DNA of 64,000 bases from contig NZ_CP120737.1 in the NCBI RefSeq assembly GCF_029581195.1, positions 6,549,001-6,613,000 of the forward strand, given 5' to 3'. The DNA is from Solwaraspora sp. WMMD791 (GTDB lineage Bacteria; Actinomycetota; Actinomycetes; Mycobacteriales; Micromonosporaceae). Positions 26,426 through 36,177 of this stretch are shown in pieces; the first letter of the stretch is position 1, and each line of letters begins with the position of its first letter. The notes under the pieces are model-generated. The model searched no databases, was not told the DNA's origin, and saw only the letters and a list, made by a program, of their open reading frames with translations. Position numbers and translations under genes: made by a program.

Positions 26426-27598
26426 GTGACCGCTGTCAGTCTGGGCATGCCCGCGGTGCCGCCGCCGCCGTTGGCGCCGCGCCGGGTCAGCCGGCAGATC
26501 ATGGTCGGTTCGGTGCCGGTCGGTGGCGGTGCGCCGGTCTCCGTACAGTCGATGACCACCACGTTGACCTCGGACGTCAACGCCACGTTGCAGCAGATCG
26601 CGGAGTTGACCGCGTCGGGCTGCCAGATCGTGCGGGTCGCCGTACCGTCGCAGGACGACGCCGACGCGTTGCCGACGATCGCTCGCAAGTCGCAGATCCC
26701 GGTGATCGCCGACATCCACTTCCAGCCGAAGTACGTCTTCGCCGCGATCGACGCGGGCTGCGCGGCGGTGCGGGTCAACCCGGGCAACATCCGGCAGTTC
26801 GACGACAAGGTGGCGGAGATCGCCAAGGCGGCGTCGGCGGCCGGTACGCCGATCCGGATCGGCGTCAACGCCGGCTCGCTGGACAAGCGGCTGCTGGCCA
26901 AGTACGGCAAGGCGACGGCGGAGGCGTTGGTCGAATCGGCGCTGTGGGAGTGCTCGCTGTTCGAGGAGCACGGCTTCCGCGACATCAAGATCTCGGTCAA
27001 GCACAACGACCCGGTGGTGATGATCCGGGCGTACCGGCTGCTGGCGCAGCAGTGCGACTACCCGCTGCACCTCGGGGTGACCGAGGCCGGGCCGGCGTTC
27101 CAGGGCACGGTCAAGTCGGCGGTGGCGTTCGGTGCGCTGTTGGCCGAGGGGATCGGCGACACGATCCGGGTGTCGCTGTCCGCGCCGCCGGTGGAGGAGA
27201 TCAAGGTCGGTACGGCGATCCTGGAGTCGCTCGGACTGCGGGAACGGGGCCTGGAGATCGTCTCCTGCCCGTCCTGCGGGCGCGCCCAGGTGGACGTCTA
27301 CACCCTCGCCGACCAGGTGACGGCGGCCCTGGAGGGGTTCCCGGCGCCGCTGCGGGTCGCGGTGATGGGGTGTGTGGTCAACGGCCCGGGTGAGGCACGC
27401 GAGGCCGACCTGGGGGTGGCGTCGGGCAACGGCAAGGGTCAGATCTTCGTCAAGGGCGAAGTGATCAAGACGGTGCCGGAGTCGCAGATCGTGGAGACCC
27501 TGGTCGAGGAGGCGCTGCGGCTGGCCGACGAGATGGGTGCGGAGCTGCCGGAGGAGATGCGCGAGTTGGTGTCCGGGCCGACGGTCACGGTGCACTGA
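26426..27598 (+). CDS. ispG: 4-hydroxy-3-methylbut-2-enyl diphosphate synthase
   Basis: Penultimate MEP-pathway enzyme with a [4Fe-4S] cluster. The TIM-barrel part has VSVQSMTTT and [15 protein letters not shown]. The C-terminal part has the cluster cysteines in CPSCGR and GCVVNGPGE. It has 390 residues from the GTG at 26426. A TTG at 26420 is also in frame, but the GTG matches the conserved start MTAVSLGMP. It follows the rip stop by 7 bases and is closed by the strong terminator at 27622. Confidence 0.96.
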   Translation: MTAVSLGMPAVPPPPLAPRRVSRQIMVGSVPVGGGAPVSVQSMTTTLTSDVNATLQQIAELTASGCQIVRVAVPSQDDADALPTIARKSQIPVIADIHFQPKYVFAAIDAGCAAVRVNPGNIRQFDDKVAEIAKAASAAGTPIRIGVNAGSLDKRLLAKYGKATAEALVESALWECSLFEEHGFRDIKISVKHNDPVVMIRAYRLLAQQCDYPLHLGVTEAGPAFQGTVKSAVAFGALLAEGIGDTIRVSLSAPPVEEIKVGTAILESLGLRERGLEIVSCPSCGRAQVDVYTLADQVTAALEGFPAPLRVAVMGCVVNGPGEAREADLGVASGNGKGQIFVKGEVIKTVPESQIVETLVEEALRLADEMGAELPEEMRELVSGPTVTVH

Positions 27599-27621
27599 CG
27601 TTCGTTCCGCTCGTCTGCGGT

Positions 27622-27657
27622 GATCCCGCCGGAGGATGGTGATCCTCCGGCGGGATC
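27622..27657 (+). terminator. rho-independent terminator after ispG
   Basis: Perfect 16-bp stem (27622-27637 with 27642-27657), 4-base loop, followed by TTTCGTT. The clearest intrinsic terminator in the window; it marks the end of dxr-rip-ispG. Confidence 0.92.
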
Positions 27658-27714
27658 TTTCGTTGGGTGGTCGCATCGTACCGATCGCCAGCTGTCTACA
27701 TAGGCCGACGCCGA

Positions 27715-27744
27715 TTGACAAAGTTTAGGCTCCCGACTTAGTCT
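27715..27744 (+). promoter_or_regulatory. housekeeping-type promoter of the GH5 gene
   Basis: TTGACA at 27715-27720 and TAGTCT at 27739-27744 with an 18-base spacer, about 90 bases upstream of the start. The stretch is clearly more AT-rich than its surroundings. No LacI/CebR-type GGGAGCGCTCCC palindrome is seen here. Confidence 0.6.
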
Positions 27745-27833
27745 GCGGCCACTTCGCTGGCGTCGGCTGCCCGCAGTGACCGCCGGTGCCCGTCCTTCCT
27801 GCCTGCCCGCAGGCCCCCACGGCGAGGAGCGAC

Positions 27834-29981
27834 ATGAATCGACAAGCAACGACGGCGCGCGGCAGGCGGTGGCGCGCCGGCCTGGTGGCCGGCGGCGTGA
27901 CCGCGGCACTGGTCGGCGGCAGCATCGCGATCGCGGCCAGCGCCCACGCGGCGGCCGGCTGCCGCGTGGTGTACTCGGCACCGTCGCAGTGGCCCGGCGG
28001 TTTCACCGCCAACGTGGCCGTCACCAACCTCGGCGACCCACTCAACGGCTGGCGGCTGACCTGGACCTTCCCGGCAGGCCAGCAGGTGACCCAGGCGTGG
28101 AACGCCACCGTCACCAGCTCCGGCAGCCAGGTCACCGCGACCAACGTCAGCTACAACGCCAACCTCGGCACCAACGCGACCGTCTCGTTCGGTTTCAACG
28201 GCTCCTGGACCAGCAGCAACACCGCGCCGACCTCGTTCGCCCTCAACGGGGTCACCTGCACCGGCAGCGTCGGCCCGACGACCCCGCCGCCGACCACCAC
28301 GGCACCACCCACCACGGCACCGCCCACCACCGCGCCACCGACCCCGACCCCGACCGTCACGCCGCGCCCGCCGGGCGACCCGCAGGCGGTCGTCAACGAC
28401 ATGCAACCCGGCTGGAACCTCGGCAACACGCTGGACGCCACCGGCGACAACCTCGCCGGCAGCGGCGAGACCTCCTGGGGCAATCCACTGGTCACCCAGG
28501 CGCTGATCCGCACCATCAAGGCCCAGGGTTTCAAGAGCATCCGGATCCCGACGACCTGGACCCACCACCACGGCGCGGCCCCCAACTACACGATCGACGC
28601 CACCCGGCTGGCCCGGGTCAAGCAGGTCGTCGACTGGGCGCTCGCCGAGGACCTGTACGTGATGATCAACCTGCACCACGACTCGTGGCAGTGGATCAAC
28701 ACGATGCCGAGCAACCGCAGCACCGTCCTGGCCCGCTACTCGGCACTGTGGACCCAGCTGGCCACCACGTTCCGGGACTCATCACCCAAACTGCACTTCG
28801 AGAGCGTCAACGAGCCGCAGTTCGCCAACAGCTCAGGGGACGCACAGAACGCCCAACTGCTGGACGAGCTGAACCGGACGTTCCACCGGATCGTCCGCGG
28901 GTCCGGCGGCAACAACGCCACCCGGCTGCTCATCCTGCCGACCCTGCACACCTCGTCGGACCAGGCCCGGCTGGACGAGCTGGCCAGCACCTTCACCGCA
29001 CTGGGCGACCGTAACCTGATCGCCACCGTGCACTACTACGGGTACTGGCCGTTCAGCGTGAACGTCGCCGGCGGGTACCGCTTCGACGCCACCGCCCAGC
29101 AGGACGTGATCGACTCGCTCAACCGGGTGCAGAACACCTTCGTCTCCCGGGGCATCCCGGTCGTCATCGGCGAGTTCGGTCTGCTCGGCTTCGACCGGCA
29201 CACCGGCACCATCCAGCAGGGCGAGAAGCTCAAGTTCTTCGAGTTCTTCGGCTACCACACCCGGACCCGCAACATCGCCACCCAGTTGTGGGACAACGGT
29301 CAGCACCTGGGCCGGACCAGCTTCCAGTGGAGCGACCCGGAGCTGATCGCCCAGATCAAGTCCGCCTGGACCACCCGGTCCGGCACCGCCGCCAGCGACA
29401 TGATCTTCGTGCCGCGTACCGGCGCCGTCACGGCCAAGAGCCTCGCACTGAATCTCAACGGGCTGAGCTTCCAGTCGCTGCGCCAGGGCAGCACCAACCT
29501 GGTGCAGGGGACCGACTACACGGTCAGCGGCAACCAGCTGACGTTGACCGCGGCGGCGCTGACCCGGCTGGTCGGCAACCGGGCGTACGGGGTGAACGCG
29601 ACCCTGCACGCGCACTTCTCCGCTGGCGTCCCCTGGCGGATCAACATCCTCTCGCACGACCGGCCGGTGCTGCAGAACGCGACCGGCACCACGTCCGCGT
29701 TCAGCATCCCGACCGCCTTCAACGGCGATCAGCTGGCCACGATGGAGGCAAAGTACGCCGACGGATCCAACGCCGGCCCGCACAACTGGACGTCGTACAA
29801 GGAGTTCGACGTCACGTTCGCGCCGAACTACAGCGCGAACACCATCTCGTTGACGTCGACCTTCTTCGCCGAGGTCAACGACAACGCCCCGGTCACGCTC
29901 ACCTTCCACTTCTGGAGCGGGACGACGGTCACCTACACGGTGCGTCGTACCGGCTCGGCGGTGACCGGCACGGTCGGATAG
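27834..29981 (+). CDS. secreted GH5 endoglucanase with CBM2, Ig-like and CBM46 domains
   Basis: Extracellular endo-beta-1,4-glucanase or xyloglucanase. In order: signal peptide (1 to about 41), CBM2 cellulose-binding domain (about 42-145, opening CRVVYSAPSQWPGGFTANV), Thr/Pro linker (about 147-182), GH5 catalytic barrel (about 184-515), CBM_X2/Ig-like module (about 520-600) and CBM46-like module to the end at 715. The acid/base is E327 (SVNEP) and the nucleophile E447 (VIGEFG). The catalytic-Ig-CBM46 layout is known from GH5 subfamily 4 enzymes. The ATG at 27834 has GAGGAG upstream. It is a monocistronic gene with its own promoter and a terminator at 29997. Confidence 0.94.
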   Translation: MNRQATTARGRRWRAGLVAGGVTAALVGGSIAIAASAHAAAGCRVVYSAPSQWPGGFTANVAVTNLGDPLNGWRLTWTFPAGQQVTQAWNATVTSSGSQVTATNVSYNANLGTNATVSFGFNGSWTSSNTAPTSFALNGVTCTGSVGPTTPPPTTTAPPTTAPPTTAPPTPTPTVTPRPPGDPQAVVNDMQPGWNLGNTLDATGDNLAGSGETSWGNPLVTQALIRTIKAQGFKSIRIPTTWTHHHGAAPNYTIDATRLARVKQVVDWALAEDLYVMINLHHDSWQWINTMPSNRSTVLARYSALWTQLATTFRDSSPKLHFESVNEPQFANSSGDAQNAQLLDELNRTFHRIVRGSGGNNATRLLILPTLHTSSDQARLDELASTFTALGDRNLIATVHYYGYWPFSVNVAGGYRFDATAQQDVIDSLNRVQNTFVSRGIPVVIGEFGLLGFDRHTGTIQQGEKLKFFEFFGYHTRTRNIATQLWDNGQHLGRTSFQWSDPELIAQIKSAWTTRSGTAASDMIFVPRTGAVTAKSLALNLNGLSFQSLRQGSTNLVQGTDYTVSGNQLTLTAAALTRLVGNRAYGVNATLHAHFSAGVPWRINILSHDRPVLQNATGTTSAFSIPTAFNGDQLATMEAKYADGSNAGPHNWTSYKEFDVTFAPNYSANTISLTSTFFAEVNDNAPVTLTFHFWSGTTVTYTVRRTGSAVTGTVG

Positions 29982-29996
29982 CCCGTACGGCCCCTG

Positions 29997-30029
29997 GTGG
30001 GTGTCGCCGGCGGGCTCGGCGGCACCCAC
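29997..30029. terminator. terminator hairpin between GH5 gene and Cys-rich peptide gene
   Basis: Arms 29997-30009 and 30017-30029 pair over 12 of 13 positions plus one G-T wobble, with a 7-base loop. The hairpin serves both converging transcripts. Confidence 0.65.
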
Positions 30030-30043
30030 TGTGGCGTCCGGCG

Positions 30044-30106
30044 TCAGCAGCAGTCCGGACCGCAGCAGTCCGGCTCGCACTCGCAGCGCGTGGTCGGCTC
30101 CAGCAT
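30044..30106 (-). CDS. 20-residue cysteine-rich peptide behind the MerR gene
   Basis: Tiny open frame with six cysteines in 20 residues (positions 8, 10, 14, 15, 19, 20; core CECEPDCCGPDCC), no signal peptide. A strong ribosome-binding site (AGGAGG) lies 9 bases before its ATG, inside the last two Arg codons of the merR-type gene. It starts 5 bases after that gene's stop, so coupled translation is likely. The cysteine spacing suggests metal binding, like a minimal metallothionein or metal sensor-buffer; this is inference. A terminator follows directly. Such a short frame could arise by chance, but the ribosome-binding site, cysteine content and tight position argue for a real gene. Confidence 0.6.
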   Translation of the reverse strand: MLEPTTRCECEPDCCGPDCC

Positions 30107-30111
30107 GTTCG

Positions 30112-30540
30112 TCACCTCCTCTCCTGGTCGTCCGGTGGGCACCATCGGCCCGGCTCCGGCGGCGGGCAGCCGGCCGTCGGCAGCGCGGCGGCCATCGCCG
30201 CCATCTCGGCCCGCAACGCGGTCAGCCGGGCCAGCTCCGCGTCGACCTCAGCCATCCGACGGCGCAGCAACTGCTCGGCCGGTTCACACGGGCAGACCCC
30301 GGTGTCGCGGACAGCGAGCAGGTCGGCGATCTCCCGGAGCCGCAGCCCCAGTCGCTGGCAGCCCTGAATGAACCGCAACCGGTCGAGAGCATCCGCGCCG
30401 TACCGTCGGTAGCCGGCAGCTGACCGGGGCGCGGGTGGCAGCAGCCCGGCCCGCTCGTAGTAACGGATGGTGTCCGGTGCCACGCCGGCCGCGGCGGCCA
30501 GTTCGGCGACCCGCATCCCGGTGCTGGTGTTGGTGCCCAT
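30112..30540 (-). CDS. MerR family (heavy-metal type) transcriptional regulator
   Basis: DNA-binding regulator that senses a metal or thiol ligand. The winged helix is MRVAELAAAAGVAPDTIRYY, then ERAGLLPPAPRS and GYRRYGADALDRLRFI. A dimerisation helix follows (about residues 75-125). Cysteines occur as CPCEP at about residue 84 and CPPPEPGRWC near the C-terminus, likely ligand residues. The ATG at 30540 was chosen because the 22-bp operator at 30555-30576 would otherwise be inside the gene. The last codons (GAG AGG AGG TGA) double as the ribosome-binding site of the Cys-rich peptide. The regulator probably controls itself and that peptide. Confidence 0.88.
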   Translation of the reverse strand: MGTNTSTGMRVAELAAAAGVAPDTIRYYERAGLLPPAPRSAAGYRRYGADALDRLRFIQGCQRLGLRLREIADLLAVRDTGVCPCEPAEQLLRRRMAEVDAELARLTALRAEMAAMAAALPTAGCPPPEPGRWCPPDDQERR

Positions 30541-30554
30541 GTCGACGACGGTAG

Positions 30555-30576
30555 ACCTTGGAGTGCACTCCAAGGT
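30555..30576 (-). promoter_or_regulatory. MerR-type operator/promoter
   Basis: Perfect 22-bp palindrome with half-site ACCTTGGAGTG. On the minus strand it lies between a -35 of TTGACC (30579-30574) and a -10-like TCTACC (30556-30551), with an 18-19 base spacer, the stretched layout typical of MerR-activated promoters. It sits 15 bases upstream of the regulator start. Confidence 0.8.
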
Positions 30577-30601
30577 CAAGTCCGGTGCGCCAGGCCGTCA
30601 C

Positions 30602-33058
30602 TCAGCCGACGAATCCGGGCTGACGGGTCCGCAGATCGCCCATCCGGATGAACTCGATCGTCGCAGACGCCAGGCCGAACGCGGTGAGGGCCGTCAGCGC
30701 CCAGAACGGGGACAGCCACGCGGTCGGCACCGCCAGCGGTACGACGACGGCGGCGCTGACCACCCGGTACCAACTCACGACGCCCCAGAGCCGCCACCAG
30801 TACACCTGGTTGACCAGCAGGTAGAACGCCGCGCCCCAGTAGATGGCGTAGTGCCCGTACCGGATCGCGGCGTCGTCGTGGTCGCCGACGATCTGGTGCA
30901 GGCCGTAGGCGACCATGATGATGCCGGCGATCATCGGCAGATGCAGGTAGGTGAAGCCGTCCCGGGCGAGTTTCGCCCGGTCGACGCCGGTCCTGGCCTC
31001 CAGGGCCAGCCGGGCCGAGTCGATGGTGGGGAAGTAGGACCACCAGAGCAGGACCAGGATGACCGCGGCGATCCCGGCGACCAGGATCACGCCGCCCGAG
31101 ATCGAGCGCTCGCCGACCGCCAGACCGACCGAGATGACCGCCTGGCCGAAGGCGATCAACGTGATCAGCGCGTACCGGTCGACCCAGTGCCGGGTGGAGC
31201 GGGGCCGCCAGGTGTGGACCCCGGTGGGATAATTGCCGACAAACTGGACGGTGATCGCCGCGACCCACAGCACCGTGACCGCAGGCGTTCCCGCGATGGG
31301 GTCCGGCGTCGCCAGCTCCACGACGGCGTAGCCGGCGAGCAGCAGTAGGGCGACGCTGGACGGTACGGCGGCCTGCCGGCCCAGGTCGCGCAGCGTCGGA
31401 TCGGTCCGCGACGCCTGCCACAACAGGATGGCCTGCATCACCTGGCCGGCGAGGTAGCAGAACACGATGATCAGCAGTCCGGGCAGGCCGCCGGCTGCCG
31501 GGTCGAACGCCTGCGGGGCGGCGATCCCGATCAGCAGGACCGCCGTGGCCATCCCGACGGTGCTCAGCCGGACCATGGTGGTCTCGGTGCGCACCGCGTT
31601 GGTCAGCCAGGAGTACGACGTCCAGGCCCACCACAGCATCGCCAGCAGGGTGAGCCCCCGGACGATGCCCCACCCCGAGGTCTGCCGGGTCATCAACACG
31701 GTGACCTGGAGGAACGCGAAGACGAAGACCAGATCCAGGAAAAGTTCCCGGGGGACCACGCCGTGCAGCCGGGACGCCTCGGACTCGACCGTGCGGTGCA
31801 GTTGGCTGTGCCGGCCGTGGAACACGGTGCGGTCGGCGAGGATCATCGCGATGAGGCCGGCGGCCAGCAACGCCAGCGCACCCAGCACCGACAGCCGGGT
31901 GGCCAGGGGGAGCAGGCAGAGCAGCAGCCCGATGCCGAGCAGCGGGCTGCGACCGAGCAGCCGACCGGTCTGCCACTCGAATCCGACGAGGGCGGCGAGG
32001 TAGATCAGTACGCCGCCGTAGACGATCAGGACGTGCGCCGGGCCCCAGGCCGTGCCGGAGGCACCGGAGGTGGCCGCGACCGCCTGCTTGAGGCCGAGCG
32101 CCAGCACGATCAACCCGGCGATCATCGGTAGGTGCATCCCGCTGTAGGCGTCCCGGGCCATCCGGGTCTGGTCGACGACGGCCAGGCGGGCCAGGGCGTG
32201 CTCGGCGAGGATCTTGGCGAGGTCGAAGTAGCTCCACCACAGCAGGGTGACGATCAGCATCCCCAGCCCGGCGGCGGCGATCAGCGACCAGGTGACCGGG
32301 ATCGCGGTGCCCGGCCCGCCGCCGGTGCCGATCGAGATGATCGTCTCGCCCAGGGCGACCAGAACCACCAGGGCGTGCCGTTCGGCGAGGTGCCACGGCG
32401 ACACCATCTGCCAGGTGCCCCGCCCGACGGCTGCCAGGATCATGAAGTCGATGGCGAGCGCGATCGTGAACAGCCCGATCCTCGCCAGTTCCGGGTCGAT
32501 CGCCGCCGGCAGCAGATCTATCAGCCACCGCGGCAGCAGCGCGGCGGCGAGCAGCACCGGTGCCGAGGTGGCGAGGGTCGCCCACGCGATGGCCGCCGGC
32601 CGGCGGCCGGGTGGGCCTTCGTGCCAGCGGGACCGGGTGAGGATCGCCAGGACGCTGGTCCGTACCGCGAGGTAGCCGAGCACCACGACCAGCGGGCCGG
32701 CCAGGCTGCCGGGCCGGTCGACGAACGTCTCGGGAACCGCGACCCCGACGATCAGCAGTACGGCGGCGATCCCGGCCATCATCGGTGGCACCCCGCCACG
32801 GTCGACGTGCACGACGTTGCCGAGCCAGACGCAGGCGGTCCAGCAGTGCCACAGCAGCAGGACGACCAGGATGCCCCGGATGGTGCCGAGGACGGCGGTG
32901 TCGGCCGCCATCAGGCTGGTGATCTTGAGAAAGGCGAAGACGAAGAGTACGTCGACGAAGAGTTCCATCCAGCTGACGTCGCCGGTCACCCGCGCGTCGC
33001 GCCGCACCAGGCGTAGACCGCCAGCGGTCGGATGCGGATGCGGGCTCTCGTCGTGCAC
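30602..33058 (-). CDS. tandem-duplicated LtrA family membrane protein
   Basis: LtrA ('low temperature requirement A') proteins are membrane proteins of unknown biochemical role, about 400 residues long. This one has 818 residues and two LtrA copies. Copy 1 starts ELFVDVLFVFAFL at about residue 32; copy 2 starts ELFLDLVFVFAFL at about residue 438. Each has about ten hydrophobic segments and repeats WWSYF and MHLPMIAG/LHLPMIAG. The conserved glycine-glutamate of copy 1 (ALGETIISIG, E238) is Gly-Gln in copy 2 (AFGQAVISVG, Q639), so the halves have diverged. GTG start. The MerR operator lies in the 61 bases after the stop. Confidence 0.88.
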   Translation of the reverse strand: MHDESPHPHPTAGGLRLVRRDARVTGDVSWMELFVDVLFVFAFLKITSLMAADTAVLGTIRGILVVLLLWHCWTACVWLGNVVHVDRGGVPPMMAGIAAVLLIVGVAVPETFVDRPGSLAGPLVVVLGYLAVRTSVLAILTRSRWHEGPPGRRPAAIAWATLATSAPVLLAAALLPRWLIDLLPAAIDPELARIGLFTIALAIDFMILAAVGRGTWQMVSPWHLAERHALVVLVALGETIISIGTGGGPGTAIPVTWSLIAAAGLGMLIVTLLWWSYFDLAKILAEHALARLAVVDQTRMARDAYSGMHLPMIAGLIVLALGLKQAVAATSGASGTAWGPAHVLIVYGGVLIYLAALVGFEWQTGRLLGRSPLLGIGLLLCLLPLATRLSVLGALALLAAGLIAMILADRTVFHGRHSQLHRTVESEASRLHGVVPRELFLDLVFVFAFLQVTVLMTRQTSGWGIVRGLTLLAMLWWAWTSYSWLTNAVRTETTMVRLSTVGMATAVLLIGIAAPQAFDPAAGGLPGLLIIVFCYLAGQVMQAILLWQASRTDPTLRDLGRQAAVPSSVALLLLAGYAVVELATPDPIAGTPAVTVLWVAAITVQFVGNYPTGVHTWRPRSTRHWVDRYALITLIAFGQAVISVGLAVGERSISGGVILVAGIAAVILVLLWWSYFPTIDSARLALEARTGVDRAKLARDGFTYLHLPMIAGIIMVAYGLHQIVGDHDDAAIRYGHYAIYWGAAFYLLVNQVYWWRLWGVVSWYRVVSAAVVVPLAVPTAWLSPFWALTALTAFGLASATIEFIRMGDLRTRQPGFVG

Positions 33059-33144
33059 CCGTCAACTCTGGCAACCACCACCTGCGCCGGGTGGTGGATT
33101 GGCGGATTCCCGGCCGGTGCTGGCCGGCCGCCAAGGCGAACGGG

Positions 33145-33188
33145 CCGGCCGGCGGCCGGCGACGTCGTTGTCGCCGACCGCCGGCCGG
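33145..33188 (-). terminator. terminator after the symporter operon
   Basis: Arms 33145-33163 and 33170-33188 pair at all but one position, with a 6-base loop (GTCGTT), 29 bases beyond the symporter stop. Confidence 0.65.
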
Positions 33189-33216
33189 TGCCGGTCGGTG
33201 GGGATGAGGGGACAGG

Positions 33217-34898
33217 TCAGGCGGCGTCGCCGGTGCTGCCGGCGGCCACCGTACGGCGGGTGCCCGGGTAGCGGATGCTCTCCACCATCTCGGAGATCTC
33301 CGCCGGTGGCGGTGCCGTCATCTTCGACACGACGATCGTGACGATGAAGTTGACGATGGCACCGATGGTGCCGATCGCCTCCGGGCTGATGTCGAAGATG
33401 TGCGGGTTCGCCGGGGTGCCGAAGACCTCCAACGTGTAGATCATGTACGCGGCGGTGAACACCAGACCGGCGACCATACCGGACGCGGCACCGGCGGCGT
33501 TGCACCGTTTCCAGAAGATGCCGAGCACGATGACCGGGAAGAAGCTCGCGGCGGCGAGGCCGAACGCGAACGCGACCACCTGGGCGACGAACGCTGGCGG
33601 GTTGATGCCGGCGTACACCGCGATCAGCACCGCCAGGCCCATGGCGATCCGGCCGGCGAGCAGCCGCTGCGCGTCGGTGGAGTCCCGCTTGACCCGCCGG
33701 AAGTACAGGTCGTGCGAGAACGACGACGAGATGACCAGCAGCAGACCGGCGGCGGTGGACATGGCGGCCGCCATGCCGCCGGCCGCGACCAGACCCACGA
33801 TCGGTGCCGGTAGACCGGCGATCTCGGGGCTGGCCAGCACCAGGATGTCGTTGTTGACCACCAGGTCGGCCCCGGACGCCGGGTTGTTGCTGACCGACTC
33901 GATGGTCTGTACGCCGTCGCCGAACGTGATCAGCCCGGTCGCCGCCCAGTTGTTGACCCAGGCGGGCAGCGCGTCGACCGCCACCCCGTCCACGGCCTGC
34001 AGCAGGTTCAGCTTCGTGAACGCCCCCACCGCCGGGGCGGTGGTGTAGAGCAGGGCGATGAAGAACAGCGCCCAGAACGCCGAGTAGCGGGCGCCCCGGA
34101 CCGTCTTGGTGGTGTAGAACCGGACGATCACGTGTGGCAGACCGGCGGTGCCGATCATCAGCGACATCGTCACCAGGAAGACGTCGATCTGCGGCCGGGC
34201 CGAGAACGCCTCGGTGAACTGGGTCAGCCCCATCTGCACGCTGAGGGCGTTGAGTTCGTCGAGGATCTGCCCGAACGACACCTGCGGGATCGGCAGCCCG
34301 GTCATCTGCTGGGCCACCGCGAACGCCGGGATCAGATACGCGATGATGAGTACCGTGTACTGCGACACCTGGGTCCAGGTGATGCCCTTCATGCCGCCGA
34401 GCACCGCGTAGGCGAAGATGACCAGTGCTGCGACGATGACGCCGCCGGTGATGTCCAGGCCGAGGAACCGGCTGAAGACGATGCCGCCACCACGCATCTG
34501 ACCGACGACGTAGGTGAAGGAAATGATGAGCGCGGCGACCGCAGCGATCGTCCGTACGGTTTCCGAGTAGCGGTCACCGACGAATTCCGGCACGGTGAAC
34601 TTGCCCCACTTGCGCAGGTACGGGGCGATCAGCAGGGCCAGCAGTACGTAACCGCCGGTCCAGCCCATCAGGTAGATCGAGCCGTCGGAGCCGAGGAAGG
34701 CGATCAGGCCGGCCATCGAGATGAACGACGCGGCCGACATCCAGTCGGCGGCGACGGCGGCGCCGTTGGCGACGGTGGGGATACCTTGACCGGCGACGTA
34801 GAAGCCGGTGGTCTCCTTCACCCGGCTGCGCCAGGCGATGCCCAGGTAGACGGCGAACGTGCCGACGATGAAGACGAGAGTCCAGATCTGGATGTTGC

Positions 34899-34902
<4 letters not shown>
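33217..34902 (-). CDS. sodium:solute symporter, acetate/ActP-like (DUF4212-associated)
   Basis: Na+-coupled transporter of the SSS family, probably for acetate or other short monocarboxylates. There are about 13 membrane segments. The opening FYVAGQGIPTVANGAAVAAD is followed by WMSAASFISMAGL, typical of SSS, then YVVGQMRGGGIVFSRFLG and GGMKGITWTQVSQY. GGMAAAMSTAAGLLLVISSS carries the Na2-site serines. It has 561 residues. GTG start overlapping the stop of the DUF4212 gene (GTGA). The pairing with a DUF4212 subunit points to the actinobacterial/proteobacterial VC_2705-type subgroup rather than classical actP, so no symbol is given. Confidence 0.92.
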
Positions 34903-35240
<338 letters not shown>

Positions 35241-35633
35241 TGTGGGGCCTCCTAGTCGTTATGGGAACGGCAGGTCCGGTGACGGGCCGCGCCGCGACGA
35301 ACCGTTCGGTCGCCCCGGCGTGGCGGTGCCGCTGGCCGTACCGCCCGCGCCGCACGGCGTACTGCCCGGCGGCTTGTGCGGTCGGTCACACCCTTAATCT
35401 GGGAAGAGAACGTGACACGGCGGGCTCAGGCAAGAGTTGATCTGCTTGACGCCGGGTTGGGGCGCTGAACGGTCCGTCATGGTCCGCGAGCGGTTGCCGA
35501 CAGTGGCCTGGCGGTCGGTTCCCGCCTGGTTTGTGGTCCTTTCCGGCGATCGTCGTGCCGCCCGGCGGACCGGTCTGACCACTCACCGATTGACGGCTAG
35601 GTCACCGGCCGTGCCGGGACCTAGCATCCGGAC
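35241..35633. other. 393-base divergent intergenic region
   Basis: No coding frame with a family-like product was seen. It must hold the promoters for the DUF4212-symporter operon (leftward) and the gene at 35634 (rightward). Only one structured element could be supported, the inverted repeat at 35597-35624. A stretch around 35390-35460 is more AT-rich (TTAATCTGG, TTGATCTGC) and is the likeliest promoter region. Confidence 0.4.
35597..35624. promoter_or_regulatory. inverted repeat just upstream of the gene at 35634
   Basis: CTAGGTC at 35597-35603 and GACCTAG at 35618-35624, with an inner CCGGC/GCCGG pair and CGT loop, form a 12-bp stem with one bulged A. It ends 9 bases before the ATG, so it could be an operator or a hairpin limiting translation. 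Confidence 0.4.
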
Positions 35634-36047
35634 ATGGCTGACACCGCAACCACCGCCGCACCCACCCGTCGGCGTGTCCTGCACGCCGGCAGCCTCGGCA
35701 TGATCGTCGGCGGGCTGCTGGCGCTGGTCGGCTCGCTGCTGCCCTGGGTGATCACCCCGTTCGGCTCCCTGTCCGGTGCCGCCGGTCCTGGCCTGTGGAC
35801 CCTGTGTGCCGGGTTCATCGCCATCGCCGGCGCGCTGCTGCCGTACCGCAAGGTCGCCATCGCGCACAGCCTGCTGCCCGGCCTGGCGGTCGCGGTCATC
35901 GTCGGCTGGCAGGCGGCGCGGCTGATCTACCTCAGCTCGACCACCGACAGTTGGGGGCAGCTGATGCCCGGCATCGGCATGGTGATGGTCGCCGGCGGCG
36001 CGGTCGTGCTGTTGCGTACGGGGATCCGACTGGTCTCGATCCGATAG
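35634..36047 (+). CDS. small four-TM membrane protein, unknown function
   Basis: No family recognised. 137 residues with four hydrophobic segments (SLGMIVGGLLALVGSLLPWV, GLWTLCAGFIAIAGALLPY, HSLLPGLAVAVIVGWQAARL, MPGIGMVMVAGGAVVLL) and a short Thr/Ala-rich start. It resembles small actinobacterial integral membrane proteins seen near secretion genes, but nothing here indicates a role. The ATG start is preceded by an inverted repeat. Confidence 0.7.
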   Translation: MADTATTAAPTRRRVLHAGSLGMIVGGLLALVGSLLPWVITPFGSLSGAAGPGLWTLCAGFIAIAGALLPYRKVAIAHSLLPGLAVAVIVGWQAARLIYLSSTTDSWGQLMPGIGMVMVAGGAVVLLRTGIRLVSIR

Positions 36048-36177
36048 CCGTGCCCCGGCCCGACCCGGCGGCGGCCCTCGCTCGACCCGGCGGCGGTCCC
36101 GGCCCGGCCCGGTAGCGGACCGGGCCGACCAAACGTACGGTTTTCGCAGGTGATCCGCCGCTGGAAGACTGACGCCC

